Part shown: piece after piece, positions 1-7,855 of the stretch
Layout of the letters: the number at the start of each line of letters is the position of its first letter
Numbering within the stretch: position 1 is the stretch's first letter
Origin: CAZBWP01 sp964630265
GTDB lineage: Bacteria > Pseudomonadota > Alphaproteobacteria > Rhodospirillales > Defluviicoccaceae
Length of the DNA stretch: 64,000 bases
Assembly (NCBI GenBank): GCA_964630265.1
Contig: CAZVRW010000010.1
Span: 1 to 64,000, forward strand
Direction: 5' to 3'
Program-made: the position numbers and the translations under genes
Notes under the pieces: generated by a model
Seen by the model: the letters and a program-made list of their open reading frames with translations, nothing else
Databases searched by the model: none
Told to the model about the DNA's origin: nothing

Positions 1-1
1 C

Positions 2-835
2 AACGAGGCGGCGCTGCTGGCGGCTCGGGCGATGCGCCGCAAGGTCACCATGGCCGACTTTGAGGCCGCCAAGGACAAGGTGATGATGGGCTCCGAACGG
101 CGCTCCATGGTGATGAGCGAGGACGAGAAGCGGCTGACCGCCTTCCACGAGGCGGGCCACGCGCTTGTCGGTCTGTTCGTCGAAGGCAACGATCCACTGC
201 ACAAGGTGACGATCATCCCGCGCGGCCGCGCCCTCGGCGTCACCATGAACCTGCCCGAACGGGACCGCTACGGCTTCACCAAGCGGGAAATCGAGGCGCG
301 CCTTGCCATGATGTTCGGCGGGCGGGTCGCCGAGGAGATGATCTTCGGCCGCGACAATGTGACCACCGGCGCCAGCAACGACATCCAGCAGGCCACCAAC
401 CTGGCGCGCCGCATGGTGACCGAGTGGGGAATGAGCGAGAAACTCGGCCGCTTGCGCTACAGCGAGAACGAGGAGGAGATCTTCCTCGGCCGCTCGATCA
501 CCAAGAGCAAGACGGTCTCCGACGAAACCGCCGAACTGATCGACGAGGAGGTCCGACGGATCATCGAGGAGGCGGAGGCGCGCGCCCGGTCCGTGCTCTC
601 CGAGCACCGCGATGCCCTGGACACCTTGGCGACGGCGCTGCTGGAGTACGAGAGCCTCGGCGGCGAAGAGGTGCGAGCCCTGCTCGCGGGCGGTACTATC
701 CGGCGCGGCGGCGGCGATGAGGGCGAAGATCGGCCACCGCCGCGCAGCACCATCCCGACCACCGGTGTGCCGCCGAAAGGCCGCCCCGATCCGTCCGACG
801 GCATCGCCCCCGGCGGCCTGCAGCCCCAAGGCTGA
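2..835 (+). CDS. ftsH: ATP-dependent zinc metalloprotease FtsH, C-terminal part (5' truncated by window edge)
   Basis: Membrane-anchored AAA+ protease that degrades misassembled membrane proteins and short-lived regulators. Only the C-terminal protease domain lies in the window, and the frame is open from base 2. Seen directly: the zinc-binding and catalytic motif HEAGH at about residues 49-53 of the fragment, preceded by the VMSEDEK block typical of FtsH, and the TGASNDI segment that carries the third zinc ligand. A helical region follows, then a Pro/Gly-rich tail of about 45 residues ending at a TGA. The tail is poorly conserved in the family, so its composition is not alarming. A stem-loop terminator lies about 90 bp downstream. 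Identity is very secure; the AAA domain and membrane segments lie upstream of the window. Confidence 0.97.
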   Translation, partial: NEAALLAARAMRRKVTMADFEAAKDKVMMGSERRSMVMSEDEKRLTAFHEAGHALVGLFVEGNDPLHKVTIIPRGRALGVTMNLPERDRYGFTKREIEARLAMMFGGRVAEEMIFGRDNVTTGASNDIQQATNLARRMVTEWGMSEKLGRLRYSENEEEIFLGRSITKSKTVSDETAELIDEEVRRIIEEAEARARSVLSEHRDALDTLATALLEYESLGGEEVRALLAGGTIRRGGGDEGEDRPPPRSTIPTTGVPPKGRPDPSDGIAPGGLQPQG

Positions 836-921
836 CGGCGGCCCGCCGGCCCCACCGGCGGCCCTGACGGCAGGGTCCCCAAGGCTTCCCCGGTCGACGG
901 TCGATCGCCCGGCCCGCACCG

Positions 922-952
922 AACGCCGCGTCCCTCAGGGCGCGGCGTTTTG
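922..952 (+). terminator. Rho-independent terminator after ftsH
   Basis: Perfect 9-bp stem (AACGCCGCG / CGCGGCGTT), with an inner CCC/GGG extension around a TCA loop, followed by a short T run. It lies 87 bp past the ftsH stop codon and is oriented to end ftsH transcription. Confidence 0.75.
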
Positions 953-1340
953 CCGTTGGCGAAGACGCCACCGCCCCGCCCGCTCCGGTTGGCATACGTC
1001 TGTTGCCAAATGTTGCCAGAAAAAGCCGTTTTGTTGCCAGTCCGTGACGCGGTTTTCCGCCGCAAGGGACTGAAACTCTTGGATTCATCATTCTGAAAAC
1101 CGCGAAGCGTATGCTTTTGTAGGATTATGTAGGATTTTCAGTATGCCGCGTCGCCCCGCTTGGTGCCCGTTCCGCCCTGTCAGGATCAACCAGATAACCG
1201 CCCGGGACGGCCAGTCAAGCCCGGGGAGACCGGACCGGCCAGAGGGCGGCACGGGTTGCCCGCCTTGTCTATTTTCCTATATGGGCTGCCTATAGTCCTG
1301 TCGCGGCGACGGCCGCGCGCACCCGTCCGGAAGGTTCTCC
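953..1340. other. Non-coding stretch with helically spaced short direct repeats
   Basis: No convincing gene lies between the ftsH terminator and the hemerythrin start. The sequence is less GC-rich than its surroundings. TGTTGCCA occurs three times, at 1001, 1011 and 1032, with spacings of 10 and 21 bp. TGTAGGATT occurs twice, at 1118 and 1128, with a spacing of 10 bp. Such spacing fits repeated protein contacts on one face of the helix. The hemerythrin promoter probably lies in the AT-rich segment at about 1266-1305. Confidence 0.4.
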
Positions 1341-1784
1341 ATGACCGATCATATCTGCGCCCCGCTTCCGCAGCTCGGCATTGCCAGCCTGGACCTGGAC
1401 CACGCTCGCGCCCACGAGGTGCTCCACAGCCTCCGCACCCACATCCTCAGCGAGGACGAGAGCGATGACAGCGTGCTCGGCCTCATCCACCAGTTCATCG
1501 ATCAGATGGCCGTTCACTACGATACCGAGGAGTTGCTGATGCAGCTTTACGACTATCCCGGCGCGGATGCCCATCGCCGCACCCACGCGATCATGATGGC
1601 GAAAGCGCGGCAACTGATGGATATCCTCGAGGCGGGCGGCCGACATGCCCTGCCCCCGGCGATCGAGGGCCTCTATACATGGATGGTCAACCACGTGAAG
1701 GTCGAGGATACGCGGCTCGGCATTTTCCTGTCGCGCTTGGGCGTCTTTGAAGCGCACGCGGCGCGGCCGAACCTGTCGGCTTGA
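1341..1784 (+). CDS. Hemerythrin-domain protein (bacteriohemerythrin-like)
   Basis: A 147-residue protein made of a single hemerythrin four-helix bundle, which in this family binds a non-heme di-iron centre and carries or senses O2. The expected metal ligands are visible in order: a His in DLDH (about residue 21), HYDTEE (59-64), HRRTH (78-82) and a C-terminal HVKVED (about 117-122). There is no signal peptide, so it is probably cytoplasmic. ATG start at 1341; GTTCTCC upstream is not a strong ribosome site. It ends 19 bp before the convergent dtd gene. A second hemerythrin is encoded at 58.6 kb. Whether it stores, delivers or senses oxygen cannot be told from sequence. Confidence 0.88.
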   Translation: MTDHICAPLPQLGIASLDLDHARAHEVLHSLRTHILSEDESDDSVLGLIHQFIDQMAVHYDTEELLMQLYDYPGADAHRRTHAIMMAKARQLMDILEAGGRHALPPAIEGLYTWMVNHVKVEDTRLGIFLSRLGVFEAHAARPNLSA

Positions 1785-1802
1785 CGCCAAGGAACGGCGC
1801 GG

Positions 1803-2249
1803 TCAGGCGTCGTTGGACGACATCCAGATCGTCACCGGGCCGTCATTGACCAGCGCAAGCGCCATGTGCTCCCCGAACCGCCCGGTCGCGATCGCCACCC
1901 CCTGGGCTGCCAAACCGCCGCAGACCTGCTCGTAGAGGGCGTGGCCGCGCTGCGGATCGGCCACCGGCGAGAAGTCCGGACGGTTGCCGCGGCGCCAGCG
2001 GGCAGCGAGGGTGAACTGGCTGACCACCAGCACCGTCCCGCCGACATCGCGCACGCTCAGGTTCATGCGCCCGTCGGCGTCGGCGAAGATGCGCATCGCC
2101 GCGATCTTGCGGGCGAACCACGCCGCCGTTGCCGCCGTGTCGCCGGTCTCCACGCAAAGCAGCACGACCACTCCGCGACCGATGCGCGCGATCTCGGTAT
2201 CGGCGACGCGGACCGACGCCTCGGACACCCGCTGCAGGACGGCCCTCAT
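1803..2249 (-). CDS. dtd: D-aminoacyl-tRNA deacylase
   Basis: Cytoplasmic enzyme that hydrolyses D-aminoacyl-tRNAs (classically D-Tyr-tRNA), clearing mischarged tRNAs in translation quality control. At 148 residues it has the usual length. It begins MRAVLQRVSEASV as family members do and carries both hallmark motifs: SQFTL (about residues 78-82) and the C-terminal NDGPVTI, which holds the Gly-cisPro proofreading element. Its ATG overlaps the stop of the upstream TerB-like gene by four bases (ATGA), so the two are probably translationally coupled. Secure assignment. Confidence 0.96.
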   Translation of the reverse strand: MRAVLQRVSEASVRVADTEIARIGRGVVVLLCVETGDTAATAAWFARKIAAMRIFADADGRMNLSVRDVGGTVLVVSQFTLAARWRRGNRPDFSPVADPQRGHALYEQVCGGLAAQGVAIATGRFGEHMALALVNDGPVTIWMSSNDA

Positions 2250-2707
2250 CGTGACGTCAGGGCAGCCTGGTCCTGCTGTCCGGCGAACATCGCCAACACC
2301 ACCTCAGAATCCGCGCCGAGCACGGCACAGAGTTCGCCGAACATGGCCCGCTCTTTCTCGCCAATGTCGCCGTCGGCGGTCATCACCAGATACGCCATGC
2401 GCAACAGCGCCTGCGCCGCCGGCGGGTCCTTGGCGTAACGCCGGATCTTGACGATCAGCCGGCGAGCGGCGCTCGGATCGTCGCGCACCTGGAAGATGAA
2501 ATCGTCGAGGATGCCGACCGCCTCATGGGGATCGTAAATGGACAGGCGGTCGAGGGTGGCGATCAGGGTGTCGACCTGGTACCGCTCGGCCAGCGACACG
2601 CGGGCGCCGGACAGGGCCGACAGGGCACAGATGGCCATGGCGGCCTCAAGAAAGTGCCGGTTCTGCAGACGCTGAACCTCTGCGCGAAGTGTTCCCAGGA
2701 ACGCCAT
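2246..2707 (-). CDS. TerB-like (tellurite-resistance TerB fold) protein
   Basis: An all-helical protein of about 153 residues resembling the TerB/DjlA N-terminal domain. The C-terminal half has the typical pattern of a helix ending in AYLVMTADGDIGEKERAM, an acidic DGDIGEKE loop that in TerB homologues contributes metal-binding residues. The ATG at 2707 was preferred over an upstream in-frame start because the extra residues are Arg/Gly-rich and unlike the family. It shares a 4-bp ATGA overlap with dtd. No tellurite operon is nearby, so the cellular role is unknown; many lone TerB proteins are general stress or membrane-associated factors. Confidence 0.7.
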   Translation of the reverse strand: MAFLGTLRAEVQRLQNRHFLEAAMAICALSALSGARVSLAERYQVDTLIATLDRLSIYDPHEAVGILDDFIFQVRDDPSAARRLIVKIRRYAKDPPAAQALLRMAYLVMTADGDIGEKERAMFGELCAVLGADSEVVLAMFAGQQDQAALTSR

Positions 2708-2980
2708 GGCGCCACCAATGTCGTTTTCGCGGATCCGACCCCTCGCCGAGGCACGCCCCACCGAACGGTCGCCTCACTCAGCACCCAAATCAAGCGTTAT
2801 GTGGCCGCCGACCGATGACCGCCGCCCGCGGACGACGGGCTGCCGTAACCCATAAAGGGTACTCTAGCGGGTCCGCTGGCCCCTGGCGATGCGAGAGTCT
2901 GCTTAGGTCTCGACATTTTCAAACCAAACGCCCGGCGCCAGTGATCCCGCTCGATCGATCCTGCGTAAGGCGAATGTTCG

Positions 2981-3859
2981 ATGCTCAATTTTGACATCCC
3001 CCCTGTCGCCGAGCGTCGGACTGTGGGGCGGGCCCTGGGAACCCCACCAACTGCCCGCCCCACCTTCTCCCTCATTCGCAGGCCTTTGTCGGATATCGTC
3101 GTGGATCGCCCCTCATCCGCCCTCCATTCGGCAACCGGTCCCCTGCTTGTCCACCCCGTCGGTTGCCGGATCATCGCGGCAGAGGACGTGCATCCGCACG
3201 TCCGTATCGTGACTCTGCGCCGCTCAAGCCCCGGCGCTCCGGTGTTTCGGGCGGGTCAGGCGGTCATGGTGTATCTGCCGGCGGGACGGCCGCGACCGCT
3301 GTTTCCGGCGACCGCGCCGGAGCGACCGGAGCTCACGCTGCACATCCGCCACCATCCCGCAGGCGGCGCCGCTGCCGATGTCGGACGGACCCTGCGGGTC
3401 GGCGACGCATTGTGGATCGCCGAGGCGGTCGGGGACGCCTACCTGCGGCCCGAGATCGAAGGACCGATCGTGCTCGCGGCCGACATCCGGGCGCTGCCGG
3501 CGGTGCTGGCGATTATGGACGCGTCGCTGACGGCGCGTCCCGATGGGCACGTCAACATTCTCCTCGCCGCCACGGACGAGTCCGAGGTCTATGACGAAGG
3601 GCGCCTGCTGGACCGGCAGCGCGATCATCGCAATCTCCGCGTCGCGATTGCATTATCCTCACCACGCAAGGCGTCAAGGCGACCGGTGATGACGCTGGCC
3701 CACTTGGTCGCCGCGGCTGTGCGCCACTGTGCGCCGGCCGCGGCCTATGTGTTTGCGGGAAGAGGGACGACGGAGGACCTAGGGGAAACCTTCGCCGGGC
3801 TAGGTCTTTCGGAGATCCTATTTTGCCATTCTGTGGAAGGGGTGTCTCTGGAGATTTGA
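2981..3859 (+). CDS. FNR-like FAD/NAD-binding oxidoreductase (flavin-reductase type)
   Basis: 292 residues. After a poorly conserved N-terminal stretch of about 60 residues the protein resembles the ferredoxin-NADP reductase fold. An FAD-binding barrel contains a GQAVMVYLP segment (about 95-103) and a following HIRHHP strand. A nucleotide-binding half starts at GPIVLAADIRALPAVLAIMD, where the usual glycine-rich loop is degenerate (AADIRALPA), and continues with a strand resembling those of flavin reductases. There is no ferredoxin or haem domain. It probably transfers electrons between NAD(P)H and a flavin or partner protein, but the partner is not encoded next to it. ATG start with a weak AAGG upstream. 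The degenerate nucleotide loop leaves open an altered or regulatory function. Confidence 0.6.
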   Translation: MLNFDIPPVAERRTVGRALGTPPTARPTFSLIRRPLSDIVVDRPSSALHSATGPLLVHPVGCRIIAAEDVHPHVRIVTLRRSSPGAPVFRAGQAVMVYLPAGRPRPLFPATAPERPELTLHIRHHPAGGAAADVGRTLRVGDALWIAEAVGDAYLRPEIEGPIVLAADIRALPAVLAIMDASLTARPDGHVNILLAATDESEVYDEGRLLDRQRDHRNLRVAIALSSPRKASRRPVMTLAHLVAAAVRHCAPAAAYVFAGRGTTEDLGETFAGLGLSEILFCHSVEGVSLEI

Positions 3860-3874
3860 CCGCCGGTGCGGTCG

Positions 3875-4318
3875 TTAGATGACCCATCCTGGCGCGCGCC
3901 GCAGCAGACAGCCGCCGATCCGCCAATCGCCATCCGCTGCCTGCTCCATCATGAACATGGCGCGGTACGCTTGCCCCTGCGGCCCGATCAGATCCACTGT
4001 CTGCACCGGCCCGTGCGGACTCCGGGTCAGCGCGCCGAAGGTAACAACGCGGGGCCGATGTACCGGGCGGTACGATTTTTTGACCATGCGCAGGAACCGA
4101 TCGGCGGAGCCATAGCGCTGCTGCACCCGCGGGGCGGCATAGCCGAACGCGGCCTCGGCGTCGTCAGCGCGAAAGGCCTCGAGTTGCGCCTCGACCACCG
4201 CCCGGATCGCCACATCATCCGATGCGACAGCAGGGCCGCCGGCGTTGGGAGCGCCTGCCGGGACCGCGGCAAACAACACCGCTCCCATCACGACGACAAT
4301 CGACAGGATTGTTTTCAT
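3875..4318 (-). CDS. Secreted DUF4864-family protein
   Basis: A 147-residue exported protein: a Lys-bearing N-terminus, a hydrophobic core (ILSIVVVMGAVLFAAV) and a likely signal-peptidase site near residue 21, followed by a domain of about 105 residues of the DUF4864 type (AIRAVVEAQLEAFRADDAEAAF and RFLRMVKKSYRPVHRP are characteristic). The fold resembles NTF2-like proteins, and the function is unknown. The ATG at 4318 has a GGAG ribosome site 8-9 bases upstream; the frame is open further 5' but without a plausible start. It is convergent with the FNR-like gene and divergent from tspO. Confidence 0.78.
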   Translation of the reverse strand: MKTILSIVVVMGAVLFAAVPAGAPNAGGPAVASDDVAIRAVVEAQLEAFRADDAEAAFGYAAPRVQQRYGSADRFLRMVKKSYRPVHRPRVVTFGALTRSPHGPVQTVDLIGPQGQAYRAMFMMEQAADGDWRIGGCLLRRAPGWVI

Positions 4319-4401
4319 CACGGATCTCCGCCTTAATGCGTAGGAAATACGCACCGCCACCCGGCTCGGATCGACGGGCCGGATCGAGCGGCAAACAAGC
4401 G

Positions 4402-4935
4402 ATGGCGGGACCGACGACAATGCCCCCCACCCGAACTTCGCCACCCACCCGATCGTCGCCGGTGACGCGCGTCGACGTGGTCGTGCTGATCGGGCTTGTC
4501 GCACTCTGCTACGGCGTCGCGGCGATCGGCGGCGCGGTTACCGCGACGACGGTGGAGACTTGGTATCCCAGGTTGGTGAAGCCACCGTTGACACCGCCCC
4601 CGGGCGTCTTTGCGCCGGTCTGGCTGACCCTCTACGGAATGATGGCGGTCGCCGCTTGGCGCGTGTATCGCCGCCGCCACCGTGCCGACGTGGCGACGGC
4701 ACTCGCTTTGTTCATCGTCCAACTGGTGCTCAATCTGGCGTGGCCCATCCTATTCTTCGGGTTTCGTTGGATCGAGGGCGGTCTGGTGGTGATCGTCGTC
4801 CTGCTCGGCCTGCTCGCGGTGACGACCGTCAAATTCTGGCGGATCGACTGGCGCGCCGGCGGCCTGTTCACGCCGTATCTCCTCTGGGTTGGCTTCGCCA
4901 CCTACCTCAATGCCGGGATCTGGTGGCTCGGGTGA
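4402..4935 (+). CDS. TspO/MBR-family tryptophan-rich sensory protein
   Basis: Integral membrane protein of the TspO (translocator protein) family, with five transmembrane helices that bind tetrapyrroles and sterol-like ligands; in alphaproteobacteria it modulates porphyrin efflux and oxygen-dependent gene expression. Seen: the WYPRLVKPPLTPPPGVFAPVW block between helices 1 and 2, NLAWPILFFG, and the terminal NAGIWWLG, all characteristic. The start is uncertain: ATG at 4402, 4420 or 4336 are all in frame; 4402 gives a short polar N-terminus before helix 1. An unusual 30-bp tandem repeat begins just after the stop codon. The next gene is an MFS transporter on the same strand. Confidence 0.88.
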   Translation: MAGPTTMPPTRTSPPTRSSPVTRVDVVVLIGLVALCYGVAAIGGAVTATTVETWYPRLVKPPLTPPPGVFAPVWLTLYGMMAVAAWRVYRRRHRADVATALALFIVQLVLNLAWPILFFGFRWIEGGLVVIVVLLGLLAVTTVKFWRIDWRAGGLFTPYLLWVGFATYLNAGIWWLG

Positions 4936-4950
4936 GCGGCACCCGCCGCC

Positions 4951-5071
4951 GGCTTTGGGCCGGAATGCTGGTTGATCGCCGGCCATTGGCCGGAATGTTG
5001 GTTGATCGCCGGCCATTGGCCGGAATGCTGGTTGATCGCCGGCCATTGGCCGGCAGGGATAGTTGATCGCC
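4951..5071. repeat. 30-bp tandem repeat, about four copies, each with an imperfect palindrome
   Basis: Unit GGCCATTGGCCGGAATGYTG plus GTTGATCGCC, period exactly 30 bp, in the copies at 4951-4980 (first seven bases diverged), 4981-5010, 5011-5040 and a decaying copy from 5041. At each junction the sequence CCGGCCATTGGCCGG forms a 7-bp arm palindrome around a single T. It lies between the tspO stop and the MFS start, so the RNA would form a series of hairpins. Confidence 0.9.
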
Positions 5072-5158
5072 GGCGCCGGCGCCGCGATACTGCAGCGACT
5101 CGGAGATTGGGGGACCGGCGACGCCTCGCTGTCTGGCCCGCGGCGTGGGGGAGGTTTG

Positions 5159-6481
5159 ATGCAAACAGGCAAATCCATGGCGGCCGCGATCGGCACACTC
5201 ATCCTGGCGACCGGGATCATTCAGCTCGCCAACGGTTTTTTCACCACCTTCCTGTCGTTGCGGGTGGCCGTCGAGGCGTTCGACACGACGGTGGCCGGCC
5301 TGGTGTTGAGCAGCTATTTCGCCGGCTTCACGGTGGCGGCGGTGCGCTCCGACCGGATCATCGTCCGCATCGGCCACATCCGCGCCTATGCCGCGTTCGC
5401 CGGCGCGGTGGCGGCCGCCACCGCAGCGATGCCGCTGCTGGTCGATGCGTATGCCTGGATGATCCTCCGCGCCATCGTCGGCTTCGGCTGCGCCGGGATC
5501 TTCGTCACCACCGAGAGCTGGCTCAACGCCAAGGCGCCGACGGCGCTGCGCGGCCGGGTGTTCGCCACCTATATGGTCGCCACGTTCCTTGCCCTGGCGA
5601 TCGGGCAATTGCTGATCGGGCAGGTGGATGTCCGCTCGGCCGCACCGTTCAGCGCCATCGTCACCCTGTTCGCCCTCGGCCTGGTGCTGGTAAGCGGCAC
5701 CCGCGCCGAGGCGCCGCGCGCCGCCGCTACCGTCGAGGCGCCGCCCTATGGTGCCCTGTTGCGCGCCGCCCCGGCGGCGGTCGCCGGCTGCGCGTTGAGC
5801 GGGGTGATCACCGGCACCTTCTATGCCCTGGTGCCAGCCTGGATGCAGGGAGCAGCGATCGATCAGGAGACGATCGCTCTGGTGATGTTCGCGGCGGTGC
5901 TCGGCGGATTGCTGTTCCAGGTGCCGGTCGGCCGATTGTCGGACCGGCTCGATCGGCGCGGGGTGCTGATCGCCCTCGGCGTCGGCTTGGCGGTCCTCGC
6001 GGCGGTGCTCGTCTTGCTGCCGCGGACGCTGGCGGCGGTGCTGCCGGCGGCGGCCTTGCTCGGCGGCTTCATGTCGACGCTGTATCCGGTCGCCGTCGCC
6101 CATGCGCACGACCGCATGCCGGCCGACCGGGTGGTGGCGGTGAGCGGCGCGCTGATCCTGGCGTCGGGATGCGGCTCGGTGCTGGGCCCACTGGTCGGCG
6201 TCCAGACGATGGACCGCCTGGGCATCGACGGCGTGCTGTATTTCATCGGGGCGACGGCCCTGCTCCTCGTCCTGCTCGTCGCGGCACGACGCGGCATGCG
6301 CCAGAGCGAAGACCATCAGGAGCGCACCTTCGAGATCCTGACACCGCAGGCCGCCCCGCTCGCCCACGATCCCGGTGAGGCGGAGATCCCTGCGGCGGCG
6401 GCACCGATGGAGCCGGACGCCCCGGCGCCACCCCCGGATGACGACGTCCCTGAGGGTCCGGCGCGGCTCAACCCGACGTGA
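5159..6481 (+). CDS. MFS transporter, YcaD-like
   Basis: A 440-residue major-facilitator permease with 12 predicted membrane segments, a central charged loop around residues 215-225 and a Pro/Ala/Asp-rich cytoplasmic tail of about 50 residues. The first half (SSYFAGFTVAAVRSDRII, then GHIRAYAAF and TTESWLNAKAP) matches the YcaD subgroup, whose substrates are mostly undefined. The start at 5159 is chosen because GGGGGAGG lies 6-13 bases upstream; the frame is open further 5' into the 30-bp repeats but without supporting signals. Its last 14 bases overlap the 3' end of the convergent GDT1-type gene. Proximity to tspO suggests a possible tetrapyrrole or metabolite link, but that is only context. 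Confidence 0.85.
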   Translation: MQTGKSMAAAIGTLILATGIIQLANGFFTTFLSLRVAVEAFDTTVAGLVLSSYFAGFTVAAVRSDRIIVRIGHIRAYAAFAGAVAAATAAMPLLVDAYAWMILRAIVGFGCAGIFVTTESWLNAKAPTALRGRVFATYMVATFLALAIGQLLIGQVDVRSAAPFSAIVTLFALGLVLVSGTRAEAPRAAATVEAPPYGALLRAAPAAVAGCALSGVITGTFYALVPAWMQGAAIDQETIALVMFAAVLGGLLFQVPVGRLSDRLDRRGVLIALGVGLAVLAAVLVLLPRTLAAVLPAAALLGGFMSTLYPVAVAHAHDRMPADRVVAVSGALILASGCGSVLGPLVGVQTMDRLGIDGVLYFIGATALLLVLLVAARRGMRQSEDHQERTFEILTPQAAPLAHDPGEAEIPAAAAPMEPDAPAPPPDDDVPEGPARLNPT

Positions 6482-6746
6482 GCGCGCCGTAGATCGTCCA
6501 CAGACCGACGGCGACGAAGCCGATGCCAGCGATCATCTTCAAAGGGATCCCCGCCAGGAGGTGCGCTCCGGCGGTCCCCAGGGCCACCGCCACCGCCGTC
6601 GACGCGACCAAGGCACCGGCCGCGGCGAGGAAAATGACGAAGGGGTGCTGTCCGCCGTTGCTGGCGAACAGCAGCGTCGCCAGCTGCGTCTTGTCGCCGA
6701 GTTCGGCGAGAAACACCGTCAGGAAAATCACCACAACGTGATGCAT
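6468..6746 (-). CDS. Half-size TMEM165/GDT1 (UPF0016) family manganese exporter-type membrane protein
   Basis: A 92-residue protein with three hydrophobic segments and one copy of the family signature AELGDKTQLATLLFA (E-x-G-D-K-T) near residues 14-20. Members of UPF0016/GDT1 export Mn2+ (or Ca2+) from the cytoplasm; most bacterial versions carry two copies of this domain, while this one has a single copy and must function as a dimer or larger assembly. The leader matches the manganese-responsive yybP-ykoY riboswitch, which strongly supports Mn2+ as substrate. ATG at 6746; the longer frame upstream simply reads through the riboswitch. It is convergent with and overlaps the MFS gene tail by 14 bp. 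Confidence 0.88.
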   Translation of the reverse strand: MHHVVVIFLTVFLAELGDKTQLATLLFASNGGQHPFVIFLAAAGALVASTAVAVALGTAGAHLLAGIPLKMIAGIGFVAVGLWTIYGALTSG

Positions 6747-6799
6747 CGGGGATATCCGTGGGAGCCGGGCGCAGGACCAATGGCCGGATGTCGCTGCCC

Positions 6800-6948
6800 A
6801 GCTCCCCCTGGAGCGCGCATCCGCACCATAGGTCTCGCCAAACCCGACCGGTCGCGCGCGCCATGGCCGGAGCCGACTGTCCGGAGCCAAGGATGTTGAC
6901 GCGCGCCCCTCCTCCAGGCGGAGGGCGGCTACTCCCCTAAGACGCCAC
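6800..6948 (-). promoter_or_regulatory. yybP-ykoY manganese riboswitch
   Basis: Read on the minus strand the leader contains the conserved blocks of this riboswitch in order: CTTAGGGGAGTAGCC (about 6926-6942), GTCAACATCC (6891-6900), and GGTTTGGCGAGACCTATGG (about 6826-6844) followed by GTGCGG. These are the Mn2+-binding internal loops of the proteobacterial (alx/mntP-like) type. It ends roughly 55 bp before the start codon of the GDT1-type gene. Outer boundaries are estimated. Expected behaviour from the family: Mn2+ binding turns the gene on. Confidence 0.88.
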
Positions 6949-7092
6949 TATTGTAAACGCCGATCGGCGCGGCACGCAATCGCCCTGTCGTCGCCACCAG
7001 GACGCCCGGGCGGGACCGGGGACTCTCCCCGGGTCTTGCCGGCGCCGAACAAACGGTTGACAGGCCGGCGGCGAGGACCGAAAGCATCCGTC

Positions 7093-7791
7093 ATGCAAGA
7101 CGGCCAAAGCGCAACCAGTATTGCGGTCGACGTAGTCTTCGATCCGGCGTGCCCGTGGTGCTTCATCGGCAAGCGTCGCTTCGAGCAGGCGCTGGCGAAC
7201 CGGCCCGACGTTGTCGCCAACGTCGCCTGGCGGCCTTTCCTGCTGCACCCCGACATGCCGAGCCGCGGCCTGCCGCGGCGCGACTACCTGACCCGTCGCT
7301 ACGGCGGGGAAACCCGGGTCCGCCGGGTGCTGCGGGCGATCACCGAAGCCGGGCAGTCATCGCGCATCGCCTTCGCGTTCGACACCATGCATCGGGCGCC
7401 CAACTCCATCGATGCCCATCGGCTGGTCCGTTTCGCCGAGGCCGAAGGGCTGCAGCACGCCGCCGTCGAGGCCCTGTTCCACGAGCATTTCGTCCGCGGC
7501 CGCGACATTGGCGACGCTGCGGTGCTGGTCGCGATCGGCCGGGAGATCGGCCTGGACGGCGAGGCGCTCGGCATCTACCTCTCCTCCGAGGCCGACATCG
7601 CCTGGGTGCGCGAGGAGCATGCCCGAGCCGGGCGCGTCGGCGTTACCGGCGTCCCCAGCTTTATCTTCAACGGCGCCTTTGTCATCGCCGGCGCCCAGGA
7701 ACCCCGCATCCTGGCGAAAATGCTCGACGTCGCCCGCGAAAGCGCCCGACTGTCCGGTCCCGTCACGGCGCACCTGCCGATCGGCTCGTGA
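7093..7791 (+). CDS. DsbA-family oxidoreductase, FrnE-like
   Basis: A thioredoxin-fold protein of 232 residues with a CPWC redox motif near the N-terminus (in VFDPACPWCFIGKRRF) and the long helical insertion and GVTGVPSFIFNGAF cis-proline segment of the FrnE / 2-hydroxychromene-2-carboxylate isomerase-like branch. No signal peptide, so it is likely a cytoplasmic dithiol oxidoreductase. The ATG at 7093 is preferred; the frame can extend to a TTG at 7036. It is the first gene of a same-strand run that continues with cbiZ (64 bp gap), but a direct role in corrinoid metabolism is not established. Confidence 0.85.
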   Translation: MQDGQSATSIAVDVVFDPACPWCFIGKRRFEQALANRPDVVANVAWRPFLLHPDMPSRGLPRRDYLTRRYGGETRVRRVLRAITEAGQSSRIAFAFDTMHRAPNSIDAHRLVRFAEAEGLQHAAVEALFHEHFVRGRDIGDAAVLVAIGREIGLDGEALGIYLSSEADIAWVREEHARAGRVGVTGVPSFIFNGAFVIAGAQEPRILAKMLDVARESARLSGPVTAHLPIGS

Positions 7792-7855
7792 CCCCGTGTC
7801 GCCCGCGTGGTCACCGAGCCGCTGGCGCCGTCGACGACGCCCGGACCATGACACG

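Noticed and set aside
4907..6367. A 486-codon minus-strand frame opposite the MFS gene
   Set aside because: It is His/Gln/Arg/Asp-rich shadow sequence of the transporter with no family features.
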